DNA from: Tribonema minus
Lineage: Eukaryota > Sar > Xanthophyceae > Tribonematales > Tribonemataceae
Assembly (NCBI GenBank): GCA_017506865.1
Contig: JAFCMP010000525.1
Span: 1,240,001 to 1,304,000 of the forward strand
Length of the DNA stretch: 64,000 nucleotides
Direction: 5' to 3'
Shown here: positions 11,950-23,800 of the stretch, one piece after another
Position numbering within the stretch: the stretch's first letter is position 1
Layout: each line of letters opens with the position of its first letter
Position numbers and translations under genes: made by a program
Notes under the pieces: model-generated
The model's database searches: none
Seen by the model: only the letters and a program-made list of their open reading frames with translations
What the model was told of the DNA's origin: nothing

Positions 11950-13800
11950 CCCCACTGGTGGCACCGTTGCAACTTGAAGAAGTTAGGAGTGGCGCCACGG
12001 GGTGCTTTCTTTTTTACAATGTGCAGAGCTGCCCCTGGGCCAGTGCACCAAGTAGCAGTGGCAGCGTGCTGGTATTGCCGCGCTTGGGCCCGCCAGAACT
12101 CACGGACATCGCAGTGCCACTGCGGGCGTCACGGTTGCCAGAGCGACGAGGCGGTCTGGGCATGCCGCTTTTGGGGCTACTGGCACCAGCCGCATACACG
12201 GCCCAGGCATGCACAACACTGCGGCCTGCAATAGTTCATGCCACTGTGGCAGCAGGGGCCCTGAGGCTCTTCACTGACGAACACGGCGCAGTCACCTGGT
12301 TCGCGCAGCACTCATGCGCAATACGCGAGGACCAGGGACTGCCGCCAATCATCGAGGCCGTGCAACGCTCTACGCGAGCGCTGACAGCTGATGGCGGCGA
12401 AAAATCACGCACAGCTGTGGCCGAGCAGCTCCCAGCATTGTTGCTACGGTGGGCAGCAGATACGACGGCCGCAGCGTCGACGCTCCCCACTGCGGTGCAA
12501 GCGATCTACGCCGCAACTACCGTCACGGGGACGGGGACCACCGAGCCAGCCCCACACACCCACGGCATTGTGCCTGGCGCCGAGGCGGCCGCTGCGGCGG
12601 CAACCATACCTGGCCCTCAAGCCGCTGCCGCGGCTGCCTCTTCCACTCCCACTAAAACACAAACTAGCGCGGAAGAAAGCAGCTGCAGCGGCGGGCAGGA
12701 GGACGACGACGACGACTGGGAGGCCTATGCTGACGAGATCTGCAGGAAGGTAGTGCCCCGCCGCCGGCGCGGTCACTTCACGCACGGACTACAAGCCGGC
12801 CTTTCAAATGTTCTTCGACGTCAATACGAGGACTGCTTGGTGGAGGACCTAGAGGCTGCCTCGGCTGGTGCCGTGGGCAAGCCGACGCAAGCTACACTTA
12901 TTGGTGACTCGCGTGACACCAGCCGCCGCCGCCAACAGGCTAGCGCGCGGGTCCTGGCGCAGCTGCGCAGCCAGCGTGCGTCCGGGGCAATGGCGTGGAT
13001 GAGCGTGCCACCCGCTGCCAATGACCGCCCGGGTGCGGCGCCCATGTCCAGTATGGCAGCAGCCACGATGATTTTGGTTGCGATCTTTATAGACGGGTGG
13101 GGCATACAGGGCGAGGTGTGCCCATGGCGGTGCAGTGACGTGAGCCCCACCTCCACGCATGCGATCAGCTGCCCCAGCCAGCACATACGGGGGCACAACG
13201 CGACACACGCTGCCCAAAAGCGGTGCCTACAGCGCATCTTGAGACAGCACCATGTCTCTATTGTCCGCAATGAGGACGCTCGCGTCTTCAAGGTACCGGG
13301 GTATCGGGCGGACACAGTCATTGACCCAGGGTGTCTGCACTTTAGCAGTGCATACCGTAACAAGGGAATAGTGCTAGACACAAGTGTGCGCGCGCCCACA
13401 GCGAGCTCGTACCTGACAGGCAAAACAAATGCCTCGAACACGGACGGCTATGCTGCTGGGGTGGGGGAGGACGCGAAGGTCAAGCACCACACCGGCACCT
13501 TGACGTCATCTTGGGCTTTTGTGCCATTCGTGCAGGAGTCGTACGGACGGCTGGGCAAGCAGACAAGCCTTTTTGTTAAGAAGTTGGCAATGCACTCAGC
13601 ACTGTGCTCAGGGGGGGGGGGAGGCAGATGTGTTACGCAAGGCCGGGTTAGCTAAGCGTCAGATCCACATTGAGCTGAGCATATCGCTGGCGCGGGAGTT
13701 GGCGGAGCGCGTCATGGCATGCACACGTGGAGCGCGAATGCTGGGCTGTGTTGCGGCGCCGGTATCCAAACTCCTAGGGCACAGCGCAGACTAGGCTGCT
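11950..13800 (+). mobile_element. Second, divergent non-LTR element, 5'-truncated (thumb to endonuclease)
   Basis: The frame 11,958-13,655 begins within the RT thumb (RLPERRGGLGMPLLG, equivalent to RLPTRHGGLGITSA in the first element), so the RT palm is missing. Then come an Ala-rich stretch, an acidic patch (QEDDDDDWEAY), the zinc motif CPWRCSDVSPTSTHAISC with IRGHN, and the endonuclease signature YRADTVIDP ... IVLDTSVRAP. A frameshift at the G-run 13,610-13,621 moves the last part (AKRQIHIELSISLARELAER) to a second frame that ends at about 13,794. Domain order matches the first element, but the sequences are too different to be the same family. The 5' truncation and frameshift make it inactive. 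Confidence 0.75.
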
Positions 13801-13852
13801 GCGTTGACGCAAGCTTTTCGATTGCATAGGCAACCCGGCCTCCCTTGGGCCT

Positions 13853-14012
13853 TTATAAATACAAGTCCATACGTGCACCAAGTCGTCCAAGAGCAGCGGC
13901 AGCCTGAGGGAGCGTTCAACTTCACACATTCGCTGTGCCAGTGGGGTCCAGCTTTCAAAACTTTCAAGCACGTCAAAACCTGGGTGCGCCGTAACCCCCT
14001 GCTAGTAGTACC
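13853..14012 (+). repeat. Short dispersed repeat, also at about 29,115-29,260
   Basis: The stretch before the LINE fragment shares peptide-level similarity with 29,115-29,260 (HQ..xEQRQxPEGA near the start and LLVVPxA at the end) and DNA blocks such as CAGCCTGAGGG and AGTAGTACCT/GGTAGTACCT. The first 22 bp (ttataaatacaagtccata...) recur at about 14,403. It is probably part of another repeat family; no function is inferred. Confidence 0.4.
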
Positions 14013-14300
14013 TAAAGCTCTCAAGGGCATCACCCTGGCGCGCTTACGCTCGGCACTGTCGGCAGCGCTCCACATGGCGTACTCTGGCCGTGTCATGACA
14101 CACATGGCAGGATCCAGGGGGGGGGGGCACATGGAGGAGGACGTAGGGGAGGACCCCGGGATGCCATTTGGCGGCGGCGGCGTTTGAGTGGTTGTCGTTG
14201 CGACACTTTCAGACTGTCATACGACATGTAGATTCCTTACAGCTAGATGCCAATCATCTGGGCTTTTTCGCGCCCTGAGCGAGAATTAATAAAAAGTACT
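14010..14300 (+). mobile_element. 5'-truncated copy of the first LINE (last about 290 bp)
   Basis: From CTAAAGCTCTC onward this is nearly identical to the reverse complement of 4,559-4,850, covering the end of the ORF (ARLRSALSAALHMAYSGRVM), the 3' UTR and the terminal AATTAATAAAAAGTAC. After this point the flanking DNA differs (TTCAAATACATC), marking the insertion edge. The high similarity indicates recent activity. Confidence 0.85.
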
Positions 14301-14805
14301 TCAAATACATCAGGGGTCCGCGGTGGTGGGCTGCAGGAGACTGCCAGTGAGTAATTCCTGCGCGAATGAATTATTGCCGTAAAAACCTTGAAAGTACATC
14401 TGATTATAAATACAAGTCCATACGTACATCTGATTTCAATATACATCTGATGTAATGTGGCATAATTTGAACCTGCTAGTCGTCGTTGTCATCACGTCGT
14501 GTGTCGGTGTCGTGTGTCGTGGCGTGTAACGGTGTCGTGTGGGTATCGGTGTGCCGGTGCCGATGTATTAGGTGTTAGGTGCCAGTGCCGGTGCAATCGC
14601 GACGTCCCGGTGCTGATGCATGAAATGCCGGTGCAAATCGCGAATATCGCGACGGACGGACGTCCGGTGCATCAATTGACCCGGCGTCCGTCGTTGCACC
14701 GAGGAGATCGCCCGATTGCCTCTTAGATTTTTCAATATATTTTCCGCATCCGTCGCTTGTCGCTGCTTGTCGCAGCACACTTTCAGCAGCTGCCGGTCTG
14801 CCATC
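14301..14805. other. Upstream region of the protease gene with GTGTCG/GTGCCG simple repeats
   Basis: Between the LINE fragment and the protease start codon. It contains three ACATCTGAT copies at about 14,396-14,455 and an irregular run of GGTGTCGTGT and GTGCCGGTGC units at about 14,490-14,640. No core promoter element can be named with confidence. Confidence 0.45.
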
Positions 14806-17800
14806 ATGCCACGCCGCTGGCTTGCGGCACTGGTCGTCGTCGCGACCCTCTCTCTGGCGTCAGCCGCAAACTCCTCTGGTGAGTGTCGCCCATTATGTTC
14901 ATGCATGCATGGCTGTCGAAGTGCATTCAATGCAACAGATTGATTTGATTGAATCTGCTTCAAACAAGCTATACATTCTGTCATCTTCAAATAGAGCCAG
15001 GCACCACGTGGTGTCATATATCGTCATTATATTGCCTCAACGCAGCCTATTGTCTACTTTTCGTCTTTTGCTAGTTTGTTGTTCGGCACCACCTACCCTC
15101 CGAGTTGCTGCCATGATGAACTGCGCGCAATTGCTGGCTGGCCATCATAAACTGCGCGCCGCAGTGCGTCGTAGCAATCATGCAATAGTACAGTCAACAG
15201 GTGCCGCACAAACTTCAGCACAGATAAAAGGACATACTTGGCACATGACCTTTCACAACGTTGCAAGCACGTGGCTTGAGGTGATGCGATGAAGTGCTGC
15301 TGCCCTGCCTGCCCGGCAAGAGTGCCTGGTGATGCGCTGGCTCTCCCGTTGAACTACTTCGAAATGGCAAGTCTCAATTTTCTTTTAAGATAAGTGTGTT
15401 GCTGCTACATATGTGTAAGGTTTAACTTACTGTGACTCACATTGTCATTATGTTACAGCTACTGTAGCGGCCATGCAAAGCACAGATTCCTGAGACTTCG
15501 GAAATGAAGGCCACGGCCATGCAGTGCGCACTTCAACACGGTTGATTCGAGTGCGAAGAGTTGTGAGCAAATGCCAGCAGTGCTTTCTTCACAGGCTGAT
15601 ACTATTATGTAGCTGCCAAAAAGTTGGGAAGGACACTGTTTTGTAAACAGTGTCACTCTGTTGGCAACTATAATAACTCAAAGTTAAACCCTGAAAACAT
15701 CCGGGACATTGAGTGCCAGGCCCTAATGCCAGCATGATTAGTAAGATCCTCAGGCTGTTGTTCCGAAGTCAAATTCTACTGTCACACTTACTACTAGTAA
15801 TAGTCTAGTGTTCGTCCAACTTTCAAAATTCTAGAACTTCAAGTAAGAAGTGATGGTTTTTAAGACTTAGCACTAAGTTCTTGAAGTATGCGTTTTGGCA
15901 GCAGATGCAACACATATGTTAGTAATACACCGGGCCCAAACTGTATGAACACAATTTTCATGTTCAATGGACGTCCGGACCAGCCTGAGGTGCTGCTGAG
16001 ACCTACCGTGTTGTCCATAATCAAGGCCCCAGCGGGACACTTAGTCTAAGTGACTCAGTCACTGAGACTATTCCGATCCTGGCGTAAAAAGGGGGGGGCG
16101 TACTTTTTGTGAGGCGAGTCAAAAGGGGGGACGCTCGTTAAAGCTTGCATTATATTGTGTACTACAGCGTACTTTTTGTGAGGAGGGTCAGAAGGGGGGA
16201 CGCTCGTTAAAGCTTGCATTATTATCAGGTCCTCACCACCTCATCCCTGTTTGGTCACCAATGGTTGCATTGCCCAGGGGCTTTGCATGCGCGGCAGCTG
16301 GGTTATTCTGCCATTGCCGATTTTGCCAGCCTCTGAGTCAGGGTCACGCTAAGCCTTGAAGTTCATCGCAGTTTCACGTCCGACCACGAGCCCCTCCTGC
16401 TTCTGCTGTGAGGATCTGTGGGCTCTAACAAATCGAAGATCATCGCTGCCACAATTGTTGTTTCTGCTTGTCGTCAACAACTCTGAGGCACTCACCTAGC
16501 CGCTGGCAGCATCAGATTTTCATTGATGATGATCACGACAAGAATTTATGCCCAGCTGACCCAGGAAAAAAAGGTGTGGACAGAATTTCACTGCAGCCAA
16601 TAAAAGGGGAGGCGTACTTATTGTTGCTGTATTACAGTAGTGAAGACTAACTACAAAAAACATCCGGGGGCCTTAATCATCGACAAGACTGGTACTACGC
16701 ACTTCCACCTGTTGAACTGTGACTCAGTGCGGCAGTACCAAACTTTAAGGGTATACCGCATCAGGACTCCGAAAACCAGTCTGAGCCTCTGGCATACTAG
16801 TAGCTACTAGTGAAATTAGTGTGTACCTGCCACACATGTCATGTATTCCTCCGGGGCCCCTCAGTGACACATTGAATTTCTCCCCTACTCATTCAAGTTG
16901 TTTGGCCGATTGGTCCAAGTTCCATTTTTTCCCAGGCCTCGCGATAATCATAATCTCATTAAATGGTTGACATTTTAGCACATCTGTTAGTTCGGGCATT
17001 TTCAGTTCTAAATCAAAATTTCACTGTCACAGTGGCACTCTCCGTGACTTCAACCTGAGAATCAAATGGCCCAAGGAACTGTGTGCCACAGTGACTGCCA
17101 GTAGCAGACACGGCTGTATTCAAACTGGTAGCAAGTCGGGTGAGGTGTAGTCTATGATAATGCTGGTAAATAAATTTAAACACACTGGCAGAATCGCAGT
17201 GCATTACTGTAAGTCTTAGAGTAACTGTGAGCAAGCAAAAACATGACCCTGGCACATTGTAATCATTATGGACACGAAGCACGTGTGCCAGGGGCCGGGT
17301 GGTACAGCCCAGCCCATCATGATAGCAAGCATGTGCAGTGCGGCAGCCTGTCAGTGAGAGCAACATTTATAAACTTGAAGTAGAGATCAGGATGTATGGC
17401 GCCGCAGTGTGTAGCACTCACATTCAACTGGCCAGAGTTGGGGGCTTGGTGCAGGAGCCTCAGAGTCTGAGAGTGCCATCAGCTGAGCTTGTGGGGCTAG
17501 GGATGCCACTCCGGTGGCTGGTCTCGCCACCTTGTTGACAGTAGCTTTGCTATCATAATGTGGGTGTGTCAACTCGTTGACAATCCTATTTACTAGTAGA
17601 GGCTCTCTGGGATGACGCTCCACTAAACAGAACTGCCAGTGTCTGGGGAGAGCTCTCCAGGAACTTCGATTGAATGATATGCGGTTGCTTCTGTAACCGG
17701 CATGCTGTGCAGTTCTCATCGCAACTGTGGCGGTGCAGCATTACATTTTGATACTTACATGATACTGCCTTGCCGTTGCATGTGTGGCAGGTCCACCTGC

Positions 17801-20800
17801 ACCTGTACTCGTCAATGTGCAGGCACAGGCAAGCATTGCTGCTGCGGGGGATGGTAGTGGCTGCACCGGCCCTGCCAATACTCCTGGAGGCAGATGCAAG
17901 GCACAAGTGCTTGATCCCATAGCACAGAGGCTACCAGAGGTCAACAACCTTAAAGGTGGGCTAAAGAGTTTCGAAGTTCTGAATCAGTCACTGTGGAAAC
18001 GTGCTACTAGTTGTAGTAGGAGCTGCAGCTGTTACAGTTGCCGACTCAGATTTGAAACAGACTCTTCGGAACTCTCAGTCTGAAACTGGCTCTGACTCTG
18101 AAGGCTAACTCGTTGCTAGATTTTTTGTCAAATACTTTCAAATTAGATGTCACACACTGTCGGGAGGGAATACTTTCTTCAGACAAAATAGTAGCCGCAA
18201 ATAGTCAGCCGGAGCATGAGCTGAGCGTGCCGCAATGTGCCAGTGAATGCCATGCAGTGCGGCACAGGCCCTGCTAGTCTAAGAGCTGTCAGTGTCTCAG
18301 TCAGTGAGTGCTGCAGCAGCAGTTACTGTACTACTCATACTTCAACAATAACTAGTAACTTCTCAAGTGCCAGTTGCTAGTACTAGTAGTGCAGGTCCTA
18401 TCGTGACAGCATACTTTCAAATTGTATGAGTAAACATTCATAATACTTTCAAATTGTTACATGCAGAGGTGGCCGCCCCACGTTAACTTCAAGTTGTTGC
18501 ACCGGTACTATGACCTTCACACGCAATATATACTGGTTGTCCTTCCAAAAAACTGGAACACCAGGTGCAGCTGATGAAAACTCAGTCTGGTTGCCATGGA
18601 CCAGTAATAACCGGCGCAACAAGTATACTGGTACCGGTTGGCACAGCGCACCAGTCAAACTTGTATGGGTAGCTACAGCTACCAGTTTTGGAATACAGGG
18701 GGGGTCACAATATAAGAGTGGGTCCGTCCCGCCAGCCTCACCGCTCTTATACTCAGTCTGTGAACGCTCCTACTGTGACCGCTGCCAAATCGTCCTTGTG
18801 CCTAACTAGGGTTAGGGCTAACCCTAGGCTGACCCTAGCCCTAGACCTAGGGTTTGAAGTAATCTAGGTTTAGTGTGCCAACAGGTGAAGTTGGCTATGA
18901 ATTAAGCCGGAAAGCCGAAAGCAACCGCACCGTGCGCTATACGCTGTGACTGATCGATACGCGCTTGAGCGTCGTTGAATATCACGCCAAAGCTGCTGCT
19001 CAGGCATCGTTCGTGAGGCGGCAAGTGGTAGGTGGGCACGATATAAGAGCGGTCTGTCCCGAGCTGCTCCAAATCGCTCTTATATTGACCAGATCCGTGT
19101 TCGGCCGTCAGACCGCTCTTATACTGTGACCGCTCTCATATCGAGCGCTTATATCGTGACCCCCCTATGTACTCATATGCGTACTACTTGTCAAAAAAAA
19201 TCTTGCGCTTCGCGTGACCGGTGCAGAGATGGCACTACGCGCCATCTCTGATTACATGATAATCATTGTAGATCCACATTGAGTCTTAGGCTAATTTAGT
19301 ATATCATTTACTGCGTGAGTGCCAGATCATCCTGCATTAAACATCCTTCATTAAACATGATCACATTATGTCATTTTACATATACTGTGAACAAATACTT
19401 TGACGTAGAAGCACGAATTATCATAAATAGATCAGGCTGTGATTATACTACTAGTAGCTGTCAACAAAAACTGAATGGCTAGTGCTTCTGACCTGTCAGA
19501 TCTGAGACTACGGGTTGAAAGTTTCCTTGCTAATTTATTGACAAGTATACTAGTAGTAGTATAGTCTACTACCTGAGCTTGCGGACATCCCTGCGGAAGG
19601 AATGCATGGTATGTACTACTTGTAGTACCTGTAGTTTGCCTACAGCACAGGGCATGATACTCGTAGGTATCAAATTGCCAAGTGCATGTCAGACATGCAC
19701 TGTGATGTTCAGGCGCTTGATGAGCCTCTGAGAATCACAATAAATTATAATCACTCTTCCAAAATAAAACTCAGAAAGTCTTGAAGCCACTGGCAATGTG
19801 AAACTCACTCTAACTTAGTAAGCCTTCAGCCTTTAGTCAACTACGCGGCGCCTGACCCCGGGCCCCAGTAACCCTCTGAGATGGTCGTGACAGTCACTGG
19901 TCAAGGAGTGCCTGTCAATGCTGGACGACCCTCCACCTGCATGATGCAGCTAAACCAGCATAACTTATGGAATGTGACTCAGATTATTGCCTACTGAGCA
20001 TGTCAGTGAGAGACCTCGAATGCCGCCAGAAACTGACCAGATCTATCGACTGACGTCGGCCGCAGGTCTGAAGGCCATGCAATCATTGATGCCTGAAAAC
20101 AAGTTCAATAGCTGCTCCGAGCCACGCAAATCATGACCCGATTCATAGCGTCGCTGATGGCATGTCCGAGGATTAGGGCAAAGGTTGGCAAGAGTCATGC
20201 CCGAGGATTGGGGCAAAATTTAAGGTTCAACTTGGCAAGAGCATTTTCCCACAATGTCCCACCCACAATCCATATGCAATCACTGAGAGCTGACAGCGTT
20301 TAACATATTTTTTGAGCGGTATCACTGTGGCAGACTCCGAGTCGGAGACTTTACGTTGATTCACGTCACAATGACGGCATCCCATCCATCCCTGAAGCTG
20401 TGCAAACCTGAACCTTGTACCACGAGCATAAGCCCACAAGTTGGCTCTTCTGCCAGTGGATTGGAGAACTTTTATCACTGACAGAAGACTGAGTGCAGTA
20501 CCCTGTGGTCTTTTTCATATGAATGCAAAGGGTCACCGAGCTATAGTTACTGATAACATTAATGGTTGTTTCCTGTTCCAATACATTATAAGACTCTCGG
20601 ATGTAATACCAAAGCTGTGCCGCCTCTCTGACATCTGTGCAATGCTGTGCTACTTACTGCAGCCTGAGTGTCTGGGAAATGCACGTGGTACCACTGTGAC
20701 AGCTTTGTGAGAGTAGTACAGATCACCACCATCAGAGTGTGGCAGAAACTACACAGCATCGTTGGTGTCCATTGTAGCAAGGTCATAAACGCGTGCACAG

Positions 20801-23800
20801 GCGCAAATTAAATGACAGCGCCGATGCACTCCAATACTGCCATAATTGATTGCTGTGTATAATCTTGTATCGAATACGTTGGTAGGCAGATTCTGAAGCA
20901 TCACCAGGACAGGACATAGGCTGGCTTCTGCTCGATCTACAGGTGTTGCGATCATGGTCGCATAAGCACAACACGTCATAGCTTACACATTGTGGACTTC
21001 AAGTTTGAGTTATGTAGTCTGAATATCATGATCGCACACTATGGTCGCATAAGCACAACACGTCATAGGCTTACACATTGTGGACTTCAAGTTTGAGTTA
21101 TGTAGTCTGAATATCATGATCGTACACTATGCGGTGCCTCGTCACCACCTGAATGTTCAAGTGCAATGCTTCATTCCTAAATTGTTGCCCAGCACCCACT
21201 TGCGTTGTACACTTCTGCCAGTGTTAGTAGTAGCCTTGGTATTCAAACCCATCAATTATTGGCTCGAGTCATGATGGCATTGCCCGCCGGCGGCCAAAGT
21301 TTAGGGCGACCATCATCAGCTGCGCCTCCAATCACTGACAGTGACAGTTGAGGCAGCCCGTGCATGTTGACTCTGTTGTGTGACCCACCATGGTAATCGA
21401 TGAGGGGTGCTGGATCCTCAGGCTGATTCCATGTATAATATGTTATTAACCGCCATTTGTGGTCATAGTACTTAAAGCATTGGCCACCAGTACTTCAAGA
21501 TCAGGTTCATACCTGGCACAGTCTATGTGTGTTCTCAGCACTATAGCACTCCGAATCGCGACTATGGCAATCAATTGATCATTGTATTACCAAAGCTGTC
21601 AATGGCGTGCCGGCTCAGTGTGGCTTCGCTCATGATATATCATCTGATGTCTTGGTCCTCGTTCCTCTATCACCATTCTGAATGCTGTGCAGTTAAACAA
21701 GCCCAGAAGGGGACCCTCAGCTGCGATGCTTTCGTCAAGGCCACCAAAGCAGCTGCCAACGGCATGCTGGCGCTCAGTCTCGTGGGCAGCGTCATCACAG
21801 CCAAGCAAGACCATTATGAGGCGCTGAGCGCTGCCCCCTACTACGCCAACAGCACCGCGCCTCAGAGCGGCTTCGAGGGACGCAAGGTGTGGACCGGCCA
21901 GCTGAAGGGGCAGCCGGGCACGCTCACCGTCGTCTGGAACGACGCGTGCGACGCCGACGTCTTCCACCTCGACATTGGGCTGCCCTCAGTCAGCGAGGGC
22001 AGCAAGGTGCGCGCGCGATCCATCCAGTCTGTCCCGTGCCCGCCTGGCTCCAGCATCGACAGCTGCACGTGGCTGGCGGAGATCACGCATGACCCGCTCC
22101 CCCACCCCGCCAGCCGGATGCCTCCCAGCGGCGGCAAGCTGCGCCACCTCTCGGAGGAGGATGCGGCCGACGCCGCCGAGCACGCCGCCGACCTGGAGCT
22201 GTTGCGCCTGGTGATGGACGGCGACAGCGACGCGACCCACCACTTCCACCGCAACGGCGGGCGGCACCTGCAGGAGGAGCGCGCCGCGATCATGCCCTCG
22301 GGGCGCAGGCTCGACGACGGCTCGCTCATCAACGTGCTGATGGTGTACACGCAGAACGCGGAGACGGCCGCCGGCGGGTCCGCACAGATCGTGAGCAGGA
22401 TAGCAGCCGCTGCAGCGACGTCGACTCAGGTGCTCAGCAACAGCCAGCTGTCGTACCGCATGCAGTTCTCGTATGCCAAGGTGACCTACACGGAGTCGAC
22501 GACAGCGGAGCCCTTTGGCGCAGCGCTTGGTGCGGTGACCAACAACCAGATCCCGAGCGTGTTCGGCTGGAGGGATACATACAAGTACGACCTTGTACAG
22601 CTCATGATCAACGCTGGAGGATACTGTGGGTAAGTGCTGACGCCCGCAAAGAGGCCTTTAGTCTAACACATACATGCAGCCCAGCCTTGCTATCATGGTT
22701 TGTGACAGCAGCAGAGCGCAGGCAAAACCGCTGCAGCGCAGCGCATGAAGCTAACCAGTGAACATTGCGGGGGCTGCAGCTCGAGCGATCACCAGTGGTG
22801 GCTATGGTGTACCACGGAAACTGCTGTGGCAGCTGCTGCTTCCGTAGCAATGCGTAGTGCAGGGACTATCACTTGCTGTCAGTTTTATGAGACATTTCAC
22901 CTTCAGCGCTGCGTCACGCATGCGGCGATCACCGAGGGGCGCAGTGTAGGATGGTGAGGCCAAGATGCCGCTGCTGTCAGGACCAATGATGCGCTGCTCA
23001 CTTGAAGGACCGGCTGTGGGGTAAGGTGCATTGAACCAGATGAGTGTGACGCAACGTTGGTCATGGCTTCTGCGTTCAAGTGTTATTTGGCGCTTTTGTT
23101 CACAGCGCGCAGGTGGCACGGGACAGCACATATTATAGGGTCTTCCTTGAGGCTATAAATAGGGTCTTCCTTAAGGCTATGATAACCCTGCAACAATGAG
23201 CTGAAGCGCGCCGCAAAGCCTGGTCAAATATAAGTAGGAGGACTCAGAGCCTGTACTTGCACATGCATTCAAGCATTGGCTGAAATTGCGACGTAGGAAC
23301 GGCTTGGCCATGTCTCAGCATGGCCTGGGACCGCTTTGTCGTTCGCGTCATTTTCACTCTCCTTTTATTATGCACCTTCAGATGCATGTGCCATGCTAGC
23401 TGTGGCTGCATGCAAATTCTGTGAGCAGTGAGTATGAGGATGTCATGGATCATTTGCTGCGCTAGAGTACGCCAGCACGACTACACTTCAAGTTTGAAGT
23501 ACCTGTATGTAGAAACCAAATCCGAGCGAGTATCTGTGATTCCCCTCATAAAATGTGGTTTGTTATAACAGTTGGCTGACGATGCCAAGTTGAACATTGT
23601 AGCTTCCAGTGATTGCGTTGGGCAGCCAAATATTGATGAGCCCCTGCATAAGTGAGATGGTGAGCCAGGGTACGCTTGATTGAACCCATGTTGCAATTAG
23701 ATGTATACCACCACTGCAACCACCTGCAACCACCTGCAGAATTTTAAAATTTCGTGGCATCATCTGCAATTTCTGCATCTGCCGGTTTGAATCAGTATGC

